Positions 8,433 to 16,422 of a stretch of DNA of 64,000 bases are shown here, piece by piece; position 1 is the first letter of the stretch; every line of letters begins with the position of its first letter. The stretch is from Streptomyces sp. NBC_00237 (GTDB taxonomy: Bacteria > Actinomycetota > Actinomycetes > Streptomycetales > Streptomycetaceae). Where the stretch lies: the NCBI RefSeq assembly GCF_026342435.1, contig NZ_JAPEMT010000001.1, positions 1,358,501-1,422,500 of the forward strand, written 5' to 3'. The position numbers and the translations under genes are program-made. The notes beneath the pieces are model-generated. The model was not told the DNA's origin. It saw nothing but the letters and a program-made list of their open reading frames with translations, and did not search any database.

Positions 8433-9203
8433 TTACAGCGACAGCGAGAGAGCCATCGGCGTCGCCCGCCGGTTCAGCGCGTCCGCCGCCTGCCGGAGGC
8501 GGTGCGCGTGCTCCAGGGGGAGGGAGAGGGCCAGGCAGCCCACCGCGGCGCCCGCCGTCAGCGGGACCGCCGCGCACACCGTCCCCAGTGCGTACTCCTG
8601 GAGGTCCAGGACCGGGACGGTCGGGGGCTGGGCGTCCAGCTTCGAGAACAGGACCCGTTCATTGGTGATCGTCCGCGAGGTGAGACGGGCCGTCTTGTGG
8701 CGGGAGAGGTGGTCGCGGCGGCCGTCCCGGTCGAGCTGGGTGAGCAGGCACTTGCCGACCGCGCTGGCGTGCGCCGAGGAGCGGAAGTCGACCCACTCGT
8801 TGACCTTGGGGGTGAGCGGGCCCTCCGCGACCTGGGTCACCTTGACCTCGCCGTCCACGTACCGGCCGAGGTAGATCGCGGCGCCGACCGAGTCGCGCAG
8901 CTGGTCCAGGGTCTGCTGGAGGCGCTGCTGGACGAGCTCGCGGCGGGTGGTGCCGGGGGCGCCGACCAGCTCCAGGGCCTCGCCCGTCACGTAGGCGCCG
9001 TCGGCGATCTGCTCGACGTAACCCTCGCGGCGGAGCATGAGCAGGAGCGGGCGCAGCTCGGTGGGGGTGAGGCCGCTCTCGCGGGCGATCCGGTCGGCCG
9101 TGACGCCGCCGTCGTGCCGCGAGACCGATTCCAGTACGCGCAGTGCGTGCCGCACCGAGCGCTGCGGCTGCTGCGGCGTGGTCGGCTCGGGCTTCAGCGC
9201 CAC
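8433..9203 (-). CDS. IclR-family transcriptional regulator
   Basis: This is a 256-aa DNA-binding protein. Residues about 15-75 form the winged helix-turn-helix (ALRVLESVSRHDGGVTADRIA, then GLTPTELRPLLLMLRREGYVE). The C-terminal effector domain (about 85-250) contains the family-type stretch SSAHASAVGKCLL. Members bind small carboxylates and control adjacent catabolic genes. The gene lies downstream of the ABC importer on the same strand but is separated by 270 bp with a strong terminator, so it has its own promoter. GTG 9203 has AGGGGGA five bases upstream. It is the likely regulator of the importer, by position only. Confidence 0.93.
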   Translation of the reverse strand: MALKPEPTTPQQPQRSVRHALRVLESVSRHDGGVTADRIARESGLTPTELRPLLLMLRREGYVEQIADGAYVTGEALELVGAPGTTRRELVQQRLQQTLDQLRDSVGAAIYLGRYVDGEVKVTQVAEGPLTPKVNEWVDFRSSAHASAVGKCLLTQLDRDGRRDHLSRHKTARLTSRTITNERVLFSKLDAQPPTVPVLDLQEYALGTVCAAVPLTAGAAVGCLALSLPLEHAHRLRQAADALNRRATPMALSLSL

Positions 9204-9239
9204 GGTGTCCCCCTGCGACAGGTGAAGTACGGCTGCGTC

Positions 9240-9313
9240 GGTCGTGCGCCTGCGTCTGCTTCCACGTCTGCGTCAGCTTTCACGTCTGCGTCTGCGTCTG
9301 CTTCTGCGCTGCG
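9240..9313. repeat. Degenerate GTCTGC hexamer array
   Basis: The hexamer recurs in several blocks (TGCGTCTGCTTCCACGTCTG, then three consecutive GTCTGC units). It lies 37-110 bp upstream of the IclR start codon, so copy-number changes could alter promoter spacing. No function is known to me. Confidence 0.7.
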
Positions 9314-9345
9314 TCGGTCGTGCGTCGTCACGCCACGATAGCCGT

Positions 9346-9372
9346 CAACCCCCGCCAGCGGGGCGGGGGTTG
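9346..9372 (-). terminator. Terminator of the ABC-importer operon
   Basis: A perfect 11-bp stem (9346-9356 with 9362-9372) with a 5-nt loop lies 102 bp beyond the stop of the ATPase gene, the last gene of the importer operon. It separates the importer from the IclR gene. Confidence 0.7.
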
Positions 9373-9473
9373 ACAAACCGGTTCCGGCGGGCATGCGAGG
9401 GCCACCCGTGTGACCTGCGAAGGACGACCACTGGCATATGCCCATGGCAGATCACATTTCTCGGTTCCCTGAC

Positions 9474-10259
9474 CTAGAGAACCGCCCCCAGGAACTCCCG
9501 CGTCCGCTCGTGCTCCGGGTCGCCGAAGATCTTCTCCGGCGGACCCGACTCGATCACCCGGCCCGAGTCGAACATCAGTACGTCGTCCGAGATGTCCCGG
9601 GCGAAGTTCATCTCGTGCGTCACGCAGAGCATGGTGATGTCGGTCGAGCGGGCGATGTCGCGCAGGACGTCCAGGACCCCGGCCACCAGCTCCGGGTCGA
9701 GCGCGGAGGTCACCTCGTCCAGGAGCAGCACCTGCGGGCGCATCGCGAGGGCCCGCGCGATGGCCACCCGCTGCTGCTGGCCGCCGGACAGCTGGGTCGG
9801 CTTGGCGTCGCAGCGGTCGCCGAGCCCGACCATGTCGAGCAGGTCGCGGGCCCGCTGTTCGGCCTCGTCCTTGGACAGGCCGAGCACGCGCACCGGAGCC
9901 TCGGTGATGTTGCGGAGCACGGTCATGTTCGGGAAGAGGTTGAACTGCTGGAAGACCATCCCGATGTTCTTGCGGACCTCCCTGAGCTGCTTCTCGCCCT
10001 GGGAGGGGAAGAGCTGCTGCCCGTTGACGTGGATGGTGCCCTCCTCGGGCTTCATCAGCGTCATCAGCAGCCGCAGGATCGTCGTCTTGCCGGAGCCGGA
10101 CGGGCCGATCAGGGTCACGTGCTTGCCCGGCCGCACCGAGAAGCACAGATTGTCCAGGACGGTGTTCTTCCCGAAGCGCTTCGTGACGTTGTCGAACCTG
10201 ATCAGCTCGTCCGTCGTCGTGGGCACTGCGGGGTTCGTGTCTACGGATTCAGCGGACAA
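9474..10259 (-). CDS. Polar amino acid/ectoine-type ABC importer, ATPase
   Basis: This 261-aa nucleotide-binding subunit powers the importer encoded just upstream. It has Walker A GPSGSGKTT, Q-loop FQQFNLF, signature LSGGQQQR, Walker B VLLLDE, D-loop SALDP and the switch His in CVTHEM. The length is standard for the HisP/GlnQ group. Its start overlaps the stop of the permease gene by 11 bp. Gene content and order (binding protein, two permeases, ATPase, plus DUF3830 and IclR neighbours) match clusters annotated as ehu (ectoine/hydroxyectoine uptake). The substrate itself cannot be proven from sequence. Confidence 0.9.
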   Translation of the reverse strand: MSAESVDTNPAVPTTTDELIRFDNVTKRFGKNTVLDNLCFSVRPGKHVTLIGPSGSGKTTILRLLMTLMKPEEGTIHVNGQQLFPSQGEKQLREVRKNIGMVFQQFNLFPNMTVLRNITEAPVRVLGLSKDEAEQRARDLLDMVGLGDRCDAKPTQLSGGQQQRVAIARALAMRPQVLLLDEVTSALDPELVAGVLDVLRDIARSTDITMLCVTHEMNFARDISDDVLMFDSGRVIESGPPEKIFGDPEHERTREFLGAVL

Positions 10260-10905
10260 GACGACGCTCCAGGGCTCGCAGCAGAAGGGACGCCGGATAG
10301 GCGATGAGGATGAAGGCGATGCCGACGACGGTCAGCGGCTCGGTGTACTGGAAGGTCGACGCGCTCTCCAGGCGGGCCTGCTGGAGCATCTCCAGCACGC
10401 TGATCCCGGCGAGCAGCGGGGTGTCCTTCAGCATCGAGACGACGTAGTTGCCGAGCGCGGGAACGATCCGGCGGATCGCCTGCGGAAGGATCACCGCGAA
10501 CCAGGTGCGGTGCGCGGGCAGGCTGAGCGCCGTCGCCGCCTCCCACTGGCCGACCGGCACGGCGTCGATGCCCGCCTTGTAGACCTGCGCCGTGTACGTC
10601 GAGTAGTGCAGCCCGATCGCGACCGTGCCGGTGGTGAGCGCCGAGAACTGGACGCCCCACTCCGGCAGCACGAAGAAGAGGAAGAAGAGCTGCACGAGCA
10701 GCGGGGTGTTGCGGATGAACTCGGTGACGACGTTCACCGGCCACCGTACGAAGCGCGACGCCGACCGCAGCCCGAAGGCCCACAGCAGACCCAGCGAGAA
10801 GGAGATCAGCGAGCCGAGCGCCAGCACCTGGAGGGTGAGCAGCACCCCGTCCCAGAAGCGCGGCATGAAGTCCGCGACCGCGGACCAGTCCCAGTTCCCG
10901 TTCAT
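10249..10905 (-). CDS. ABC importer permease, EhuD-like
   Basis: This 218-aa integral membrane protein has about five transmembrane helices. It carries the HisM/GlnP-type permease signature: EFIRNTPLLVQLFF near the N-terminal third and the EAATALSLPAHRTWFAVILPQ coupling loop that contacts the ATPase. It pairs with the permease encoded immediately upstream to form a heterodimeric channel. Start and stop overlap both neighbours (11 bp and 4 bp), indicating coupled translation within one operon. Naming follows the Ehu-like context; a generic amino-acid permease role is the alternative. Confidence 0.9.
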   Translation of the reverse strand: MNGNWDWSAVADFMPRFWDGVLLTLQVLALGSLISFSLGLLWAFGLRSASRFVRWPVNVVTEFIRNTPLLVQLFFLFFVLPEWGVQFSALTTGTVAIGLHYSTYTAQVYKAGIDAVPVGQWEAATALSLPAHRTWFAVILPQAIRRIVPALGNYVVSMLKDTPLLAGISVLEMLQQARLESASTFQYTEPLTVVGIAFILIAYPASLLLRALERRLVR

Positions 10906-11591
10906 CGCGTCCCCCCGGAGATCTGCGCCTTCACGTCGATCCCGATCCCGGCCTTGGCCCTGCGCTCGACCGCCTTCATGCCGCGCGTCAGGAGGAACGC
11001 GATCACGAAGTAGACGACGAGGGTGAGGGAGTAGATCTGCGCGCTCTCCTGGGTGGCCAGGCGCACCAGGTACGCGGCGAACGACACGTCACCGATGCCG
11101 AGCAGCGACACCAGGGCCGTGCCCTTCAGCAGCTCCACCAGCAGGTTGGAGAACGGCGGGATCATCTCCGGCACCGCCTGCGGCAGCAGGATCAGCCGCA
11201 TCCGCTGCCAGGGCGTGAAGCTCAGCGCGACCCCCGCCTCGCGCTGCGCGGGAGTCACCGAGGCGAGGGCGCCCCGCACGACCTCCGCCCCGTACGCCCC
11301 GTACGAGAGACCCAGTGCGAGCACGGCGGCCCACATCGGGACGAACGCCCAGCCGATCAGGCCGGGCACGACGAAGAACAGCCAGAACATCAGGACCAGC
11401 GCCGACGTCCCCCGGAAGACCTCCGTGTAGACGCCCGCCAGGAACCGCACGACCCACAGCCGGTGGGCACGCGCCATGCCGACACCGAAGGCGACAACCG
11501 CCGCCAACAGGGCGGAGTAGACGGTGAGTTGGACGGTCGTCCAGATGCCCGGCAGAATCCAGTGCTGCCACAGCCCGGCGCTCATCGGCAC
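10902..11591 (-). CDS. ABC importer permease, EhuC-like
   Basis: This 229-aa membrane subunit has the polar-amino-acid permease signature (EVFRGTSALVLMFWLFF and the coupling loop beginning EAGVALSFTPWQRM). Several hydrophobic helices span the length. It overlaps the binding-protein gene by 10 bp and the second permease by 4 bp. The start may be GTG 11591 or the ATG two codons in; neither changes the membrane topology. It should form the translocation pore with the neighbouring permease. Confidence 0.9.
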   Translation of the reverse strand: MPMSAGLWQHWILPGIWTTVQLTVYSALLAAVVAFGVGMARAHRLWVVRFLAGVYTEVFRGTSALVLMFWLFFVVPGLIGWAFVPMWAAVLALGLSYGAYGAEVVRGALASVTPAQREAGVALSFTPWQRMRLILLPQAVPEMIPPFSNLLVELLKGTALVSLLGIGDVSFAAYLVRLATQESAQIYSLTLVVYFVIAFLLTRGMKAVERRAKAGIGIDVKAQISGGTR

Positions 11592-12505
11592 AGCTCCTCG
11601 GCCGTGAGCGTCGTCATCTCCGACGCGGTGAAGCCGAAGGGCTTCAGGATGCGGAACAGCTCTCCGCTCTTCTTCATCTTGTGGATCTCCACGTTGAAGG
11701 CGTCGCGCAGTCCGGCGTCCAGCTTGCGGAAGGCGAAGCCGCCGCCGTCGATCTTCTTCCTGCCGTCGACGATCGGCGCGAACGGCTCGGTGGCCTCCAC
11801 GTCCTTGCTCTTGCGGGTCACCTCGCGGCCGGTCAGGGCGGTGCCCGCGAACACGTCGACCCGCCCGGCGGACACGGCGTTCAGCCCGGCCACCGGGTCC
11901 TGGAGGATCACGATGTCCTTCTCGGGGATTCCGGCGGCCACCGCGTACTCGATCTCCGCGTAACCGGTGCCGGTCGCGATCCGCGCCTTCTTCCGCTTCA
12001 CGTCCTGGTACGACCTCAGGCCCAGCGGGTTCGTCTTCTTGACCAGGAAGGAGTCCAGCATCTGGTACTCCGGGTCGGCGAAGACGACTTGCGCGCAGCG
12101 GTCCTTGTTGATGTACATACCGGCCGAAACGCAGTCGAACTGCTGGGAGTTGAGGCCCGGGATCAGCGAGGAGAAGTCGGTGGCCACCGGCTGGACCTTG
12201 CGCACCCCCAGCCGCCCGAAGATCACCTTGGCGAGCTCGACCGCCTCGCCGGTGAACTCCCCCTCGTCGTTGATGAACCCGTACGGCGCCTCACCGGCGA
12301 TTCCCAGCCGTACGATCCCCTGCGACTTCAGCCGGGCCAGGGTGTCCCCGGTCGGCACCTTGGCGCACCCGGCGGCCCCGAGCGCCCCCGCCGCGCCCAG
12401 CGCCGCCGCCCCGCCCTTCAGCAGGGTGCGTCTCGGCAGGTGCGGTCTCGTTATGTGTGGTCGTTTCTCGCCACCGGGTCGTCTTCCGTCACTCGTAGGA
12501 GCCAT
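11582..12505 (-). CDS. ABC importer substrate-binding protein, EhuB-like
   Basis: This is a 307-aa secreted or lipid-anchored solute receptor. Near the N-terminus lie a twin-arginine (PRRTLLKGG) and then a lipobox-like AAGCAK, so it is probably exported by Tat and lipidated on that Cys. The mature part is an SBP_bac_3 fold: GIVRLGIAGEAPYGFIND at its start, and the family's ligand-pocket segments later (FDCVSAGMYINKDRC, VDVFAGTALTG). ATG 12505 is chosen because it gives a normal-length signal; an in-frame start at 12601 would give an unusually long leader. It is the first gene of the importer operon, divergent from the DUF3830 gene. Confidence 0.87.
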   Translation of the reverse strand: MAPTSDGRRPGGEKRPHITRPHLPRRTLLKGGAAALGAAGALGAAGCAKVPTGDTLARLKSQGIVRLGIAGEAPYGFINDEGEFTGEAVELAKVIFGRLGVRKVQPVATDFSSLIPGLNSQQFDCVSAGMYINKDRCAQVVFADPEYQMLDSFLVKKTNPLGLRSYQDVKRKKARIATGTGYAEIEYAVAAGIPEKDIVILQDPVAGLNAVSAGRVDVFAGTALTGREVTRKSKDVEATEPFAPIVDGRKKIDGGGFAFRKLDAGLRDAFNVEIHKMKKSGELFRILKPFGFTASEMTTLTAEELCR

Positions 12506-12576
12506 GGGCGCGCGGCTACCCGGCAGTTCGCGTTCTACTCCACTCAATTCCAGCCCCTGGGAACCCGGACGCCCCC

Positions 12577-12604
12577 TTGACCCCACGGAACTCCGGCGCA
12601 CGAT
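12577..12604 (+). promoter_or_regulatory. Candidate leaderless promoter of the DUF3830 gene
   Basis: TTGACC (12577-12582) is followed after 16 bp by CACGAT (12599-12604), a fair fit to a vegetative actinomycete promoter. A start seven bases later falls exactly on the A of the ATG at 12611, which would give a leaderless mRNA. The GGGGAG touching the ATG has no spacing and would not work as a ribosome site. Confidence 0.4.
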
Positions 12605-12610
12605 GGGGAG

Positions 12611-13111
12611 ATGACCGACCGGTTCGTGGACATATCACTCGACAAGCGCGGTGTGCGCTGCACCGCGAAACTCCTCGACGACCTGGCCCCGATCACCTGC
12701 CGCACGGTCTGGGAAGCCCTCCCGCTCGGCGGCGACGTCTACCACGCGAAGTACGCCCGCAACGAGATCTATGCGCTGTTTCCAGCCTTCGCCGACGCTG
12801 AGCCCCCGCTCGAAAACCCCACCGTCACGCCCATCCCCGGTGACCTCTGCTACTTCTCCTTCGCGGGCACGCAGCTCGCCACCGGCTCGCACGGCTACTC
12901 CGCCGAGGGCGTCAGCCAGGACCGGCCCACCATCGTCGACCTCGCCCTCTTCTACGAACGCAACAACCTGCTCCTCAACGGTGACCAGGGCTGGGTCCCC
13001 GGCATCGTCTGGGGCGCGGTCGTCGAGGGCCTGGACCGGATGACGGACGCCTGCCAGGATCTGTGGCGGGCGGGCGCGGTGGGGGAGACGCTGAGCTTCC
13101 GGCGGGCGTGA
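12611..13111 (+). CDS. DUF3830 family protein
   Basis: This 166-aa cytoplasmic protein has no signal or membrane segment. It opens with a short beta strand (RFVDISLDKRGV) and holds LPLGGDVYHAKYARNEIYALFP and DLCYFSFAG. These are features I associate with DUF3830, a cyclophilin-like fold of unknown function often found beside Ehu-type importers and amidases. It is transcribed away from the binding-protein gene across about 105 bp, so the two may share control. A metabolic role linked to the imported compound is inferred from context only. Confidence 0.8.
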   Translation: MTDRFVDISLDKRGVRCTAKLLDDLAPITCRTVWEALPLGGDVYHAKYARNEIYALFPAFADAEPPLENPTVTPIPGDLCYFSFAGTQLATGSHGYSAEGVSQDRPTIVDLALFYERNNLLLNGDQGWVPGIVWGAVVEGLDRMTDACQDLWRAGAVGETLSFRRA

Positions 13112-13240
13112 GGGCGGTCCGGGTGCGTATGCCGACTTGGCTCACGCTTGCGGCACATGCCGGACACCGTACGTGAGTTGGCGCGCGGGCCTCTTCTCCG
13201 TACCATCCGCTCCTGCACCGGACCGGAAGGACGGAAGACC

Positions 13241-13867
13241 GTGGACGCGGACGCGAGACCCGAGCAGGCGCAGGAACCGGTAGTTCCCACCGGCCCCAGT
13301 GACGTGGACTGGGAGGGGGAGTGGCGCTGGCACGACGCCAAGTGGGCGAGCAACGGCGTCGTGTTCCTCGGCATCTGCGCGGTGCCCGGCGTCAGCTGGG
13401 TCTGGCTCGGCCCCGGGGCCGGGAGCCGGATCGCCGTCGGTGCCGTCGTGCTGGCGGTCCTCCTGATCTGGCTGAACGAGAAGCTGTTCCGTCGCCTCAC
13501 CGCCGAGACGGGCCTCACCCACCGCCAACTCGCGGTCGTCATGCGGCTGTCCCGGCGGGAGGAGATCCCGCGCGACCCGGTGGCCAGGCGGGCGATGGCG
13601 CACCTGATCCGGTTGCAGAACAGCAAGCGCATGGGCGGCGGCTGGATGCGCTGGTTCGGTGCCGCCCTGATGCTGGCGATCGCCGTCCTGCAACTGCTGT
13701 CGGGCCGGTACGTGTTCGGCGCGGTGATGCTGCTCGGGGCCGGATACGTGGCCTCCCGGTTCGGCATGGTGGCCCGGGTCCAGGCCCGCCAGGACCGACT
13801 GGAGGCGCGCCTCGCCGGGGAGCTCGCCCCGCAGCCCGGACCACCTGCCGGTCCTCGGCTCCACTGA
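13241..13867 (+). CDS. Small multi-pass membrane protein, unknown
   Basis: This is a 208-aa protein I do not recognise. A charged cytoplasmic N-terminus with the acidic WEGEWRWHDAKW stretch precedes a hydrophobic pair (about 45-85). A basic loop follows (RLSRREEIPRDPVARRAMAHL), then a second pair (about 130-170), and an Ala/Arg-rich tail. GTG 13241 is chosen because GGAAGGACGGAAG lies just upstream; an ATG at 13157 is in frame but has no ribosome site. It ends 21 bp before the converging methyltransferase gene. Confidence 0.7.
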   Translation: MDADARPEQAQEPVVPTGPSDVDWEGEWRWHDAKWASNGVVFLGICAVPGVSWVWLGPGAGSRIAVGAVVLAVLLIWLNEKLFRRLTAETGLTHRQLAVVMRLSRREEIPRDPVARRAMAHLIRLQNSKRMGGGWMRWFGAALMLAIAVLQLLSGRYVFGAVMLLGAGYVASRFGMVARVQARQDRLEARLAGELAPQPGPPAGPRLH

Positions 13868-13888
13868 GCCGGTCCGCCGATCGGAGCC

Positions 13889-14707
13889 CTACGGGCCGAC
13901 CCGGACCGCCCGTACCCACGACCGGTCCGGGTCCAGGTAGGTGTCGACCGTCAGGCCCGCCCCCGCCAGCGCCGCCTCGAACTCCTCCTCCGTCAGCGGG
14001 CACGACTGGAAGGTCTGCGTCCATTTCGCGTCGGGGTAGGAGTACTCGGCGATCACCGTCCGCGACCCGGGCCGCCCGATTCCCCGCGAGGACTCCGAGG
14101 AGACGATGCGGACCACGCCCCCGCCCATGAGGTGGCGTTCGTACGGCAGGTTCTCGTGCCGCCCGGCGGCCTCGCGCTGGATCAGTACGATGCCGTCCTC
14201 GGCGACGTGGCGGCGGCAGGTCCGCAGCAGCCCCTCGCGCACCCCCTCCGGCCCCGCGTGCACCAGGAACGACGCCAGGAGGACGACGTCGAACAGCTCG
14301 ACGCCCCGGTTCCCGCCCAGTTCCAGTTCCTCGATGGGACTGCGTACGGTACGGACGCCGGGCAGGCCCTCCCGTAAGGCCGCCAGCATCTCGGACGACT
14401 CGTCGACGGCGGTCACCTCCAGGCCCAGTTCGGCCAGCGGGCGGGTGAGGCGGCCGGTGCCGGAGCCGAGTTCGAGCAGGCGCAGGCCCCGGGGACGGTC
14501 GCCGACCGCCCGCGCGATCCACTGCGGCTCGTCGTTGACAGGGAGCCGACGGTACAGCTCGACCGCACACCCGTCGGGAGTGATCGCTCCCGGACCGGTG
14601 CCCTGGTATCCCTCGCGCACGATGTGGTTCATGGGGCGCATCGCAGCACGGAGGGGGTGCTGGGGAAAAGGCTTTCTCCAGCCGTTCGGAAGATCGTAGA
14701 AACCCAT
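13889..14707 (-). CDS. Class I SAM-dependent methyltransferase
   Basis: This 272-aa enzyme has the Rossmann methyltransferase motifs: motif I LLELGSGTGRLTRP, the acidic end of strand 2 VTAVDESSEM, and motif IV FDVVLLASFLVHAG. The C-terminal half carries a beta-rich cap. The methyl acceptor cannot be predicted. The start is placed at ATG 14707 (weak AAGCGGA upstream); a start at 14641 would shorten it by 22 residues. It is divergent from the small membrane protein at 14763. Confidence 0.8.
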   Translation of the reverse strand: MGFYDLPNGWRKPFPQHPLRAAMRPMNHIVREGYQGTGPGAITPDGCAVELYRRLPVNDEPQWIARAVGDRPRGLRLLELGSGTGRLTRPLAELGLEVTAVDESSEMLAALREGLPGVRTVRSPIEELELGGNRGVELFDVVLLASFLVHAGPEGVREGLLRTCRRHVAEDGIVLIQREAAGRHENLPYERHLMGGGVVRIVSSESSRGIGRPGSRTVIAEYSYPDAKWTQTFQSCPLTEEEFEAALAGAGLTVDTYLDPDRSWVRAVRVGP

Positions 14708-14762
14708 TCCGCTTGAGGGGCTCCGACAGCTAATCTGCGCAGGCCCACCAGGCAGGTGGGGA

Positions 14763-15197
14763 ATGGGTGAAGCAATCGGGGGAAAAGTGACGGTCGGTCG
14801 TGCGTGGAGAATCCTGCTGGCGATCTGCGGCGGGGCGGTCCTGCTGGGCATCGCGCTCCTGCGCCTGCACACCCAGCTGACCGGGACGCCGGGCTTCTTC
14901 ACCGCCGCCTCGTGCGTCGTCTCCGACAGCTCGGACAAGGACGATCCCGCGTACGAGTGCGTGGGGTCCTTCGCGCCGACGAACGGCACCTTCCACATCC
15001 CGTACCTGGAGGTCGACACGACCTTCCCCGCACCGCCGAGGGAGCCCGTCGCCGTGTTCGTGGACGAGGGCGACACGGACACGGCCGTCGTCACGGGCAA
15101 CGAGGCGTGGCTCCCGCAAGGTCTCGCCGGTCTCGTCCTGCTCCCCGCCGGGATCTTCATGGCCGTCCGCGCGGCCCAGTCGGGCCCCCGGCCCTGA
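14763..15197 (+). CDS. Small membrane protein, unknown
   Basis: This is a 144-aa protein with an N-terminal hydrophobic helix (about 15-35) and a C-terminal one (about 118-136). Between them lies a roughly 80-residue loop, probably extracytoplasmic, with two cysteines (SCVV, YECVG) that could form a disulfide. It resembles small actinomycete membrane proteins of unknown function. ATG 14763 and GTG 14787 are both possible; the latter has GGGGGAAAA in front. Confidence 0.7.
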   Translation: MGEAIGGKVTVGRAWRILLAICGGAVLLGIALLRLHTQLTGTPGFFTAASCVVSDSSDKDDPAYECVGSFAPTNGTFHIPYLEVDTTFPAPPREPVAVFVDEGDTDTAVVTGNEAWLPQGLAGLVLLPAGIFMAVRAAQSGPRP

Positions 15198-15348
15198 AGT
15201 GGCCTGAACGAGACCCCCGACCGCCCGCGAAGGTGACCGCGCGGTGGGAAATCTCGGCGGAACCCGTGCCCCTGCGCCCGCTCATTCGTCAGGCGGGGTA
15301 GGCGACATCTTCATGTGGCCGTACGACATGGGCATTGGGAGCACCACC

Positions 15349-16344
15349 GTGAACATCGCAGACAACGTGACGAACGACGCGCCCGGCCGCTTTCCGGGAA
15401 TTCGGGGTGCGCGCAACCCGCACGTGCGCCGCGCCTCGACGATCGCCGTGACGGCGGCCGCGACCGCCGGTTCGGTACTGGCCGCCGGGCTCGCGGCGGT
15501 CCCCGCGCAGGCCGCCGCCGCTTCGTCGCCCTCCGTGGCCAAGGCCGCCCCGACGGCGCCCAAGGCCCCCACCGTCACCGCCAGGGGAGCGTTCCTGATG
15601 AACGCGGGCACGGGAAAGACGCTGTACGCCAAGGCGGCGGACACCCGGCTTCCCACCGGCTCCACCACCAAGATCATGACGGCCAGGGTGGTCCTCGCGA
15701 GCAAGGGCCTGAACCTGGACTCCAAGGTCACCGTCCAGAAGGCGTACAGCGACTACATCGTCAAGAACACCGCCTCCTCCGCCCGCCTGATCGTCGGCGA
15801 CAGGGTGACCGTGCGCCAGCTCCTGTACGGGCTGATGCTGCCCTCCGGGTGCGACGCGGCGTACGCCCTCGCGGACACCTTCGGCACGGGACGGACGCGG
15901 GACGCCCGGGTGAAGTCCTTCATCTCCAAGATGAACGCCTCCGCCCGCTCGCTCGGCCTGAAGAACACCCACTTCGACTCCTTCGACGGGGGCGGCGGCA
16001 ACGGCAACTACTCGACGGCCCGCGACCTCACGAAGCTCGCCGTGAGCGCGATGAAGAACGCCACCTTCCGTACGGTCGTCGCCACCAGGTCCACGAAGCA
16101 GCGCACGGTCACCAGGTCGGGCGGCCACCGCGACATGAAATGGACCAACACGAATCCGCTGCTGTCCAGCTACCAGGGCACCCTGGGCATCAAGACCGGC
16201 TCCGGCCCCTCGGCGAAGTACTGCCTGGTCTTCGCGACGAAGCGAGGCTCCAAGACCCTGTACGGCGCCCTGCTCGCCTCGTCCTCGGACGTGAACCGCG
16301 CGAAGGACGCGGGCAGGCTCCTGGACCACGGCTTCACGAGGTGA
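15349..16344 (+). CDS. D-alanyl-D-alanine carboxypeptidase (PBP, peptidase S11)
   Basis: This is a 331-aa exported penicillin-binding protein that trims the terminal D-Ala of wall peptides. A long Ala-rich signal region spans about 25-65. The active-site motifs are in order: STTK (Ser105, Lys108), SGC (166-168) and KTG (282-284). The second motif has Cys where the textbook SxN has Asn, a variant I recall from other Streptomyces members. GTG 15349 is preceded by GGGAG at a good distance. It stands alone between a small membrane protein and the converging amidase. Confidence 0.9.
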   Translation: MNIADNVTNDAPGRFPGIRGARNPHVRRASTIAVTAAATAGSVLAAGLAAVPAQAAAASSPSVAKAAPTAPKAPTVTARGAFLMNAGTGKTLYAKAADTRLPTGSTTKIMTARVVLASKGLNLDSKVTVQKAYSDYIVKNTASSARLIVGDRVTVRQLLYGLMLPSGCDAAYALADTFGTGRTRDARVKSFISKMNASARSLGLKNTHFDSFDGGGGNGNYSTARDLTKLAVSAMKNATFRTVVATRSTKQRTVTRSGGHRDMKWTNTNPLLSSYQGTLGIKTGSGPSAKYCLVFATKRGSKTLYGALLASSSDVNRAKDAGRLLDHGFTR

Positions 16345-16422
16345 CCGCCGGCGGAGGGCGTTCAGGAAAGTGAGACGGCCGGGGGCGGCTGTGTCCCACT
16401 CTTCGGAGGCGGGCGTCGGCCG

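Noticed and set aside
9474..12505. Firm assignment of the ABC importer to ectoine
   Set aside because: Only gene order and neighbours suggest ehu. No ectoine-degradation genes are visible, so the substrate is left open.
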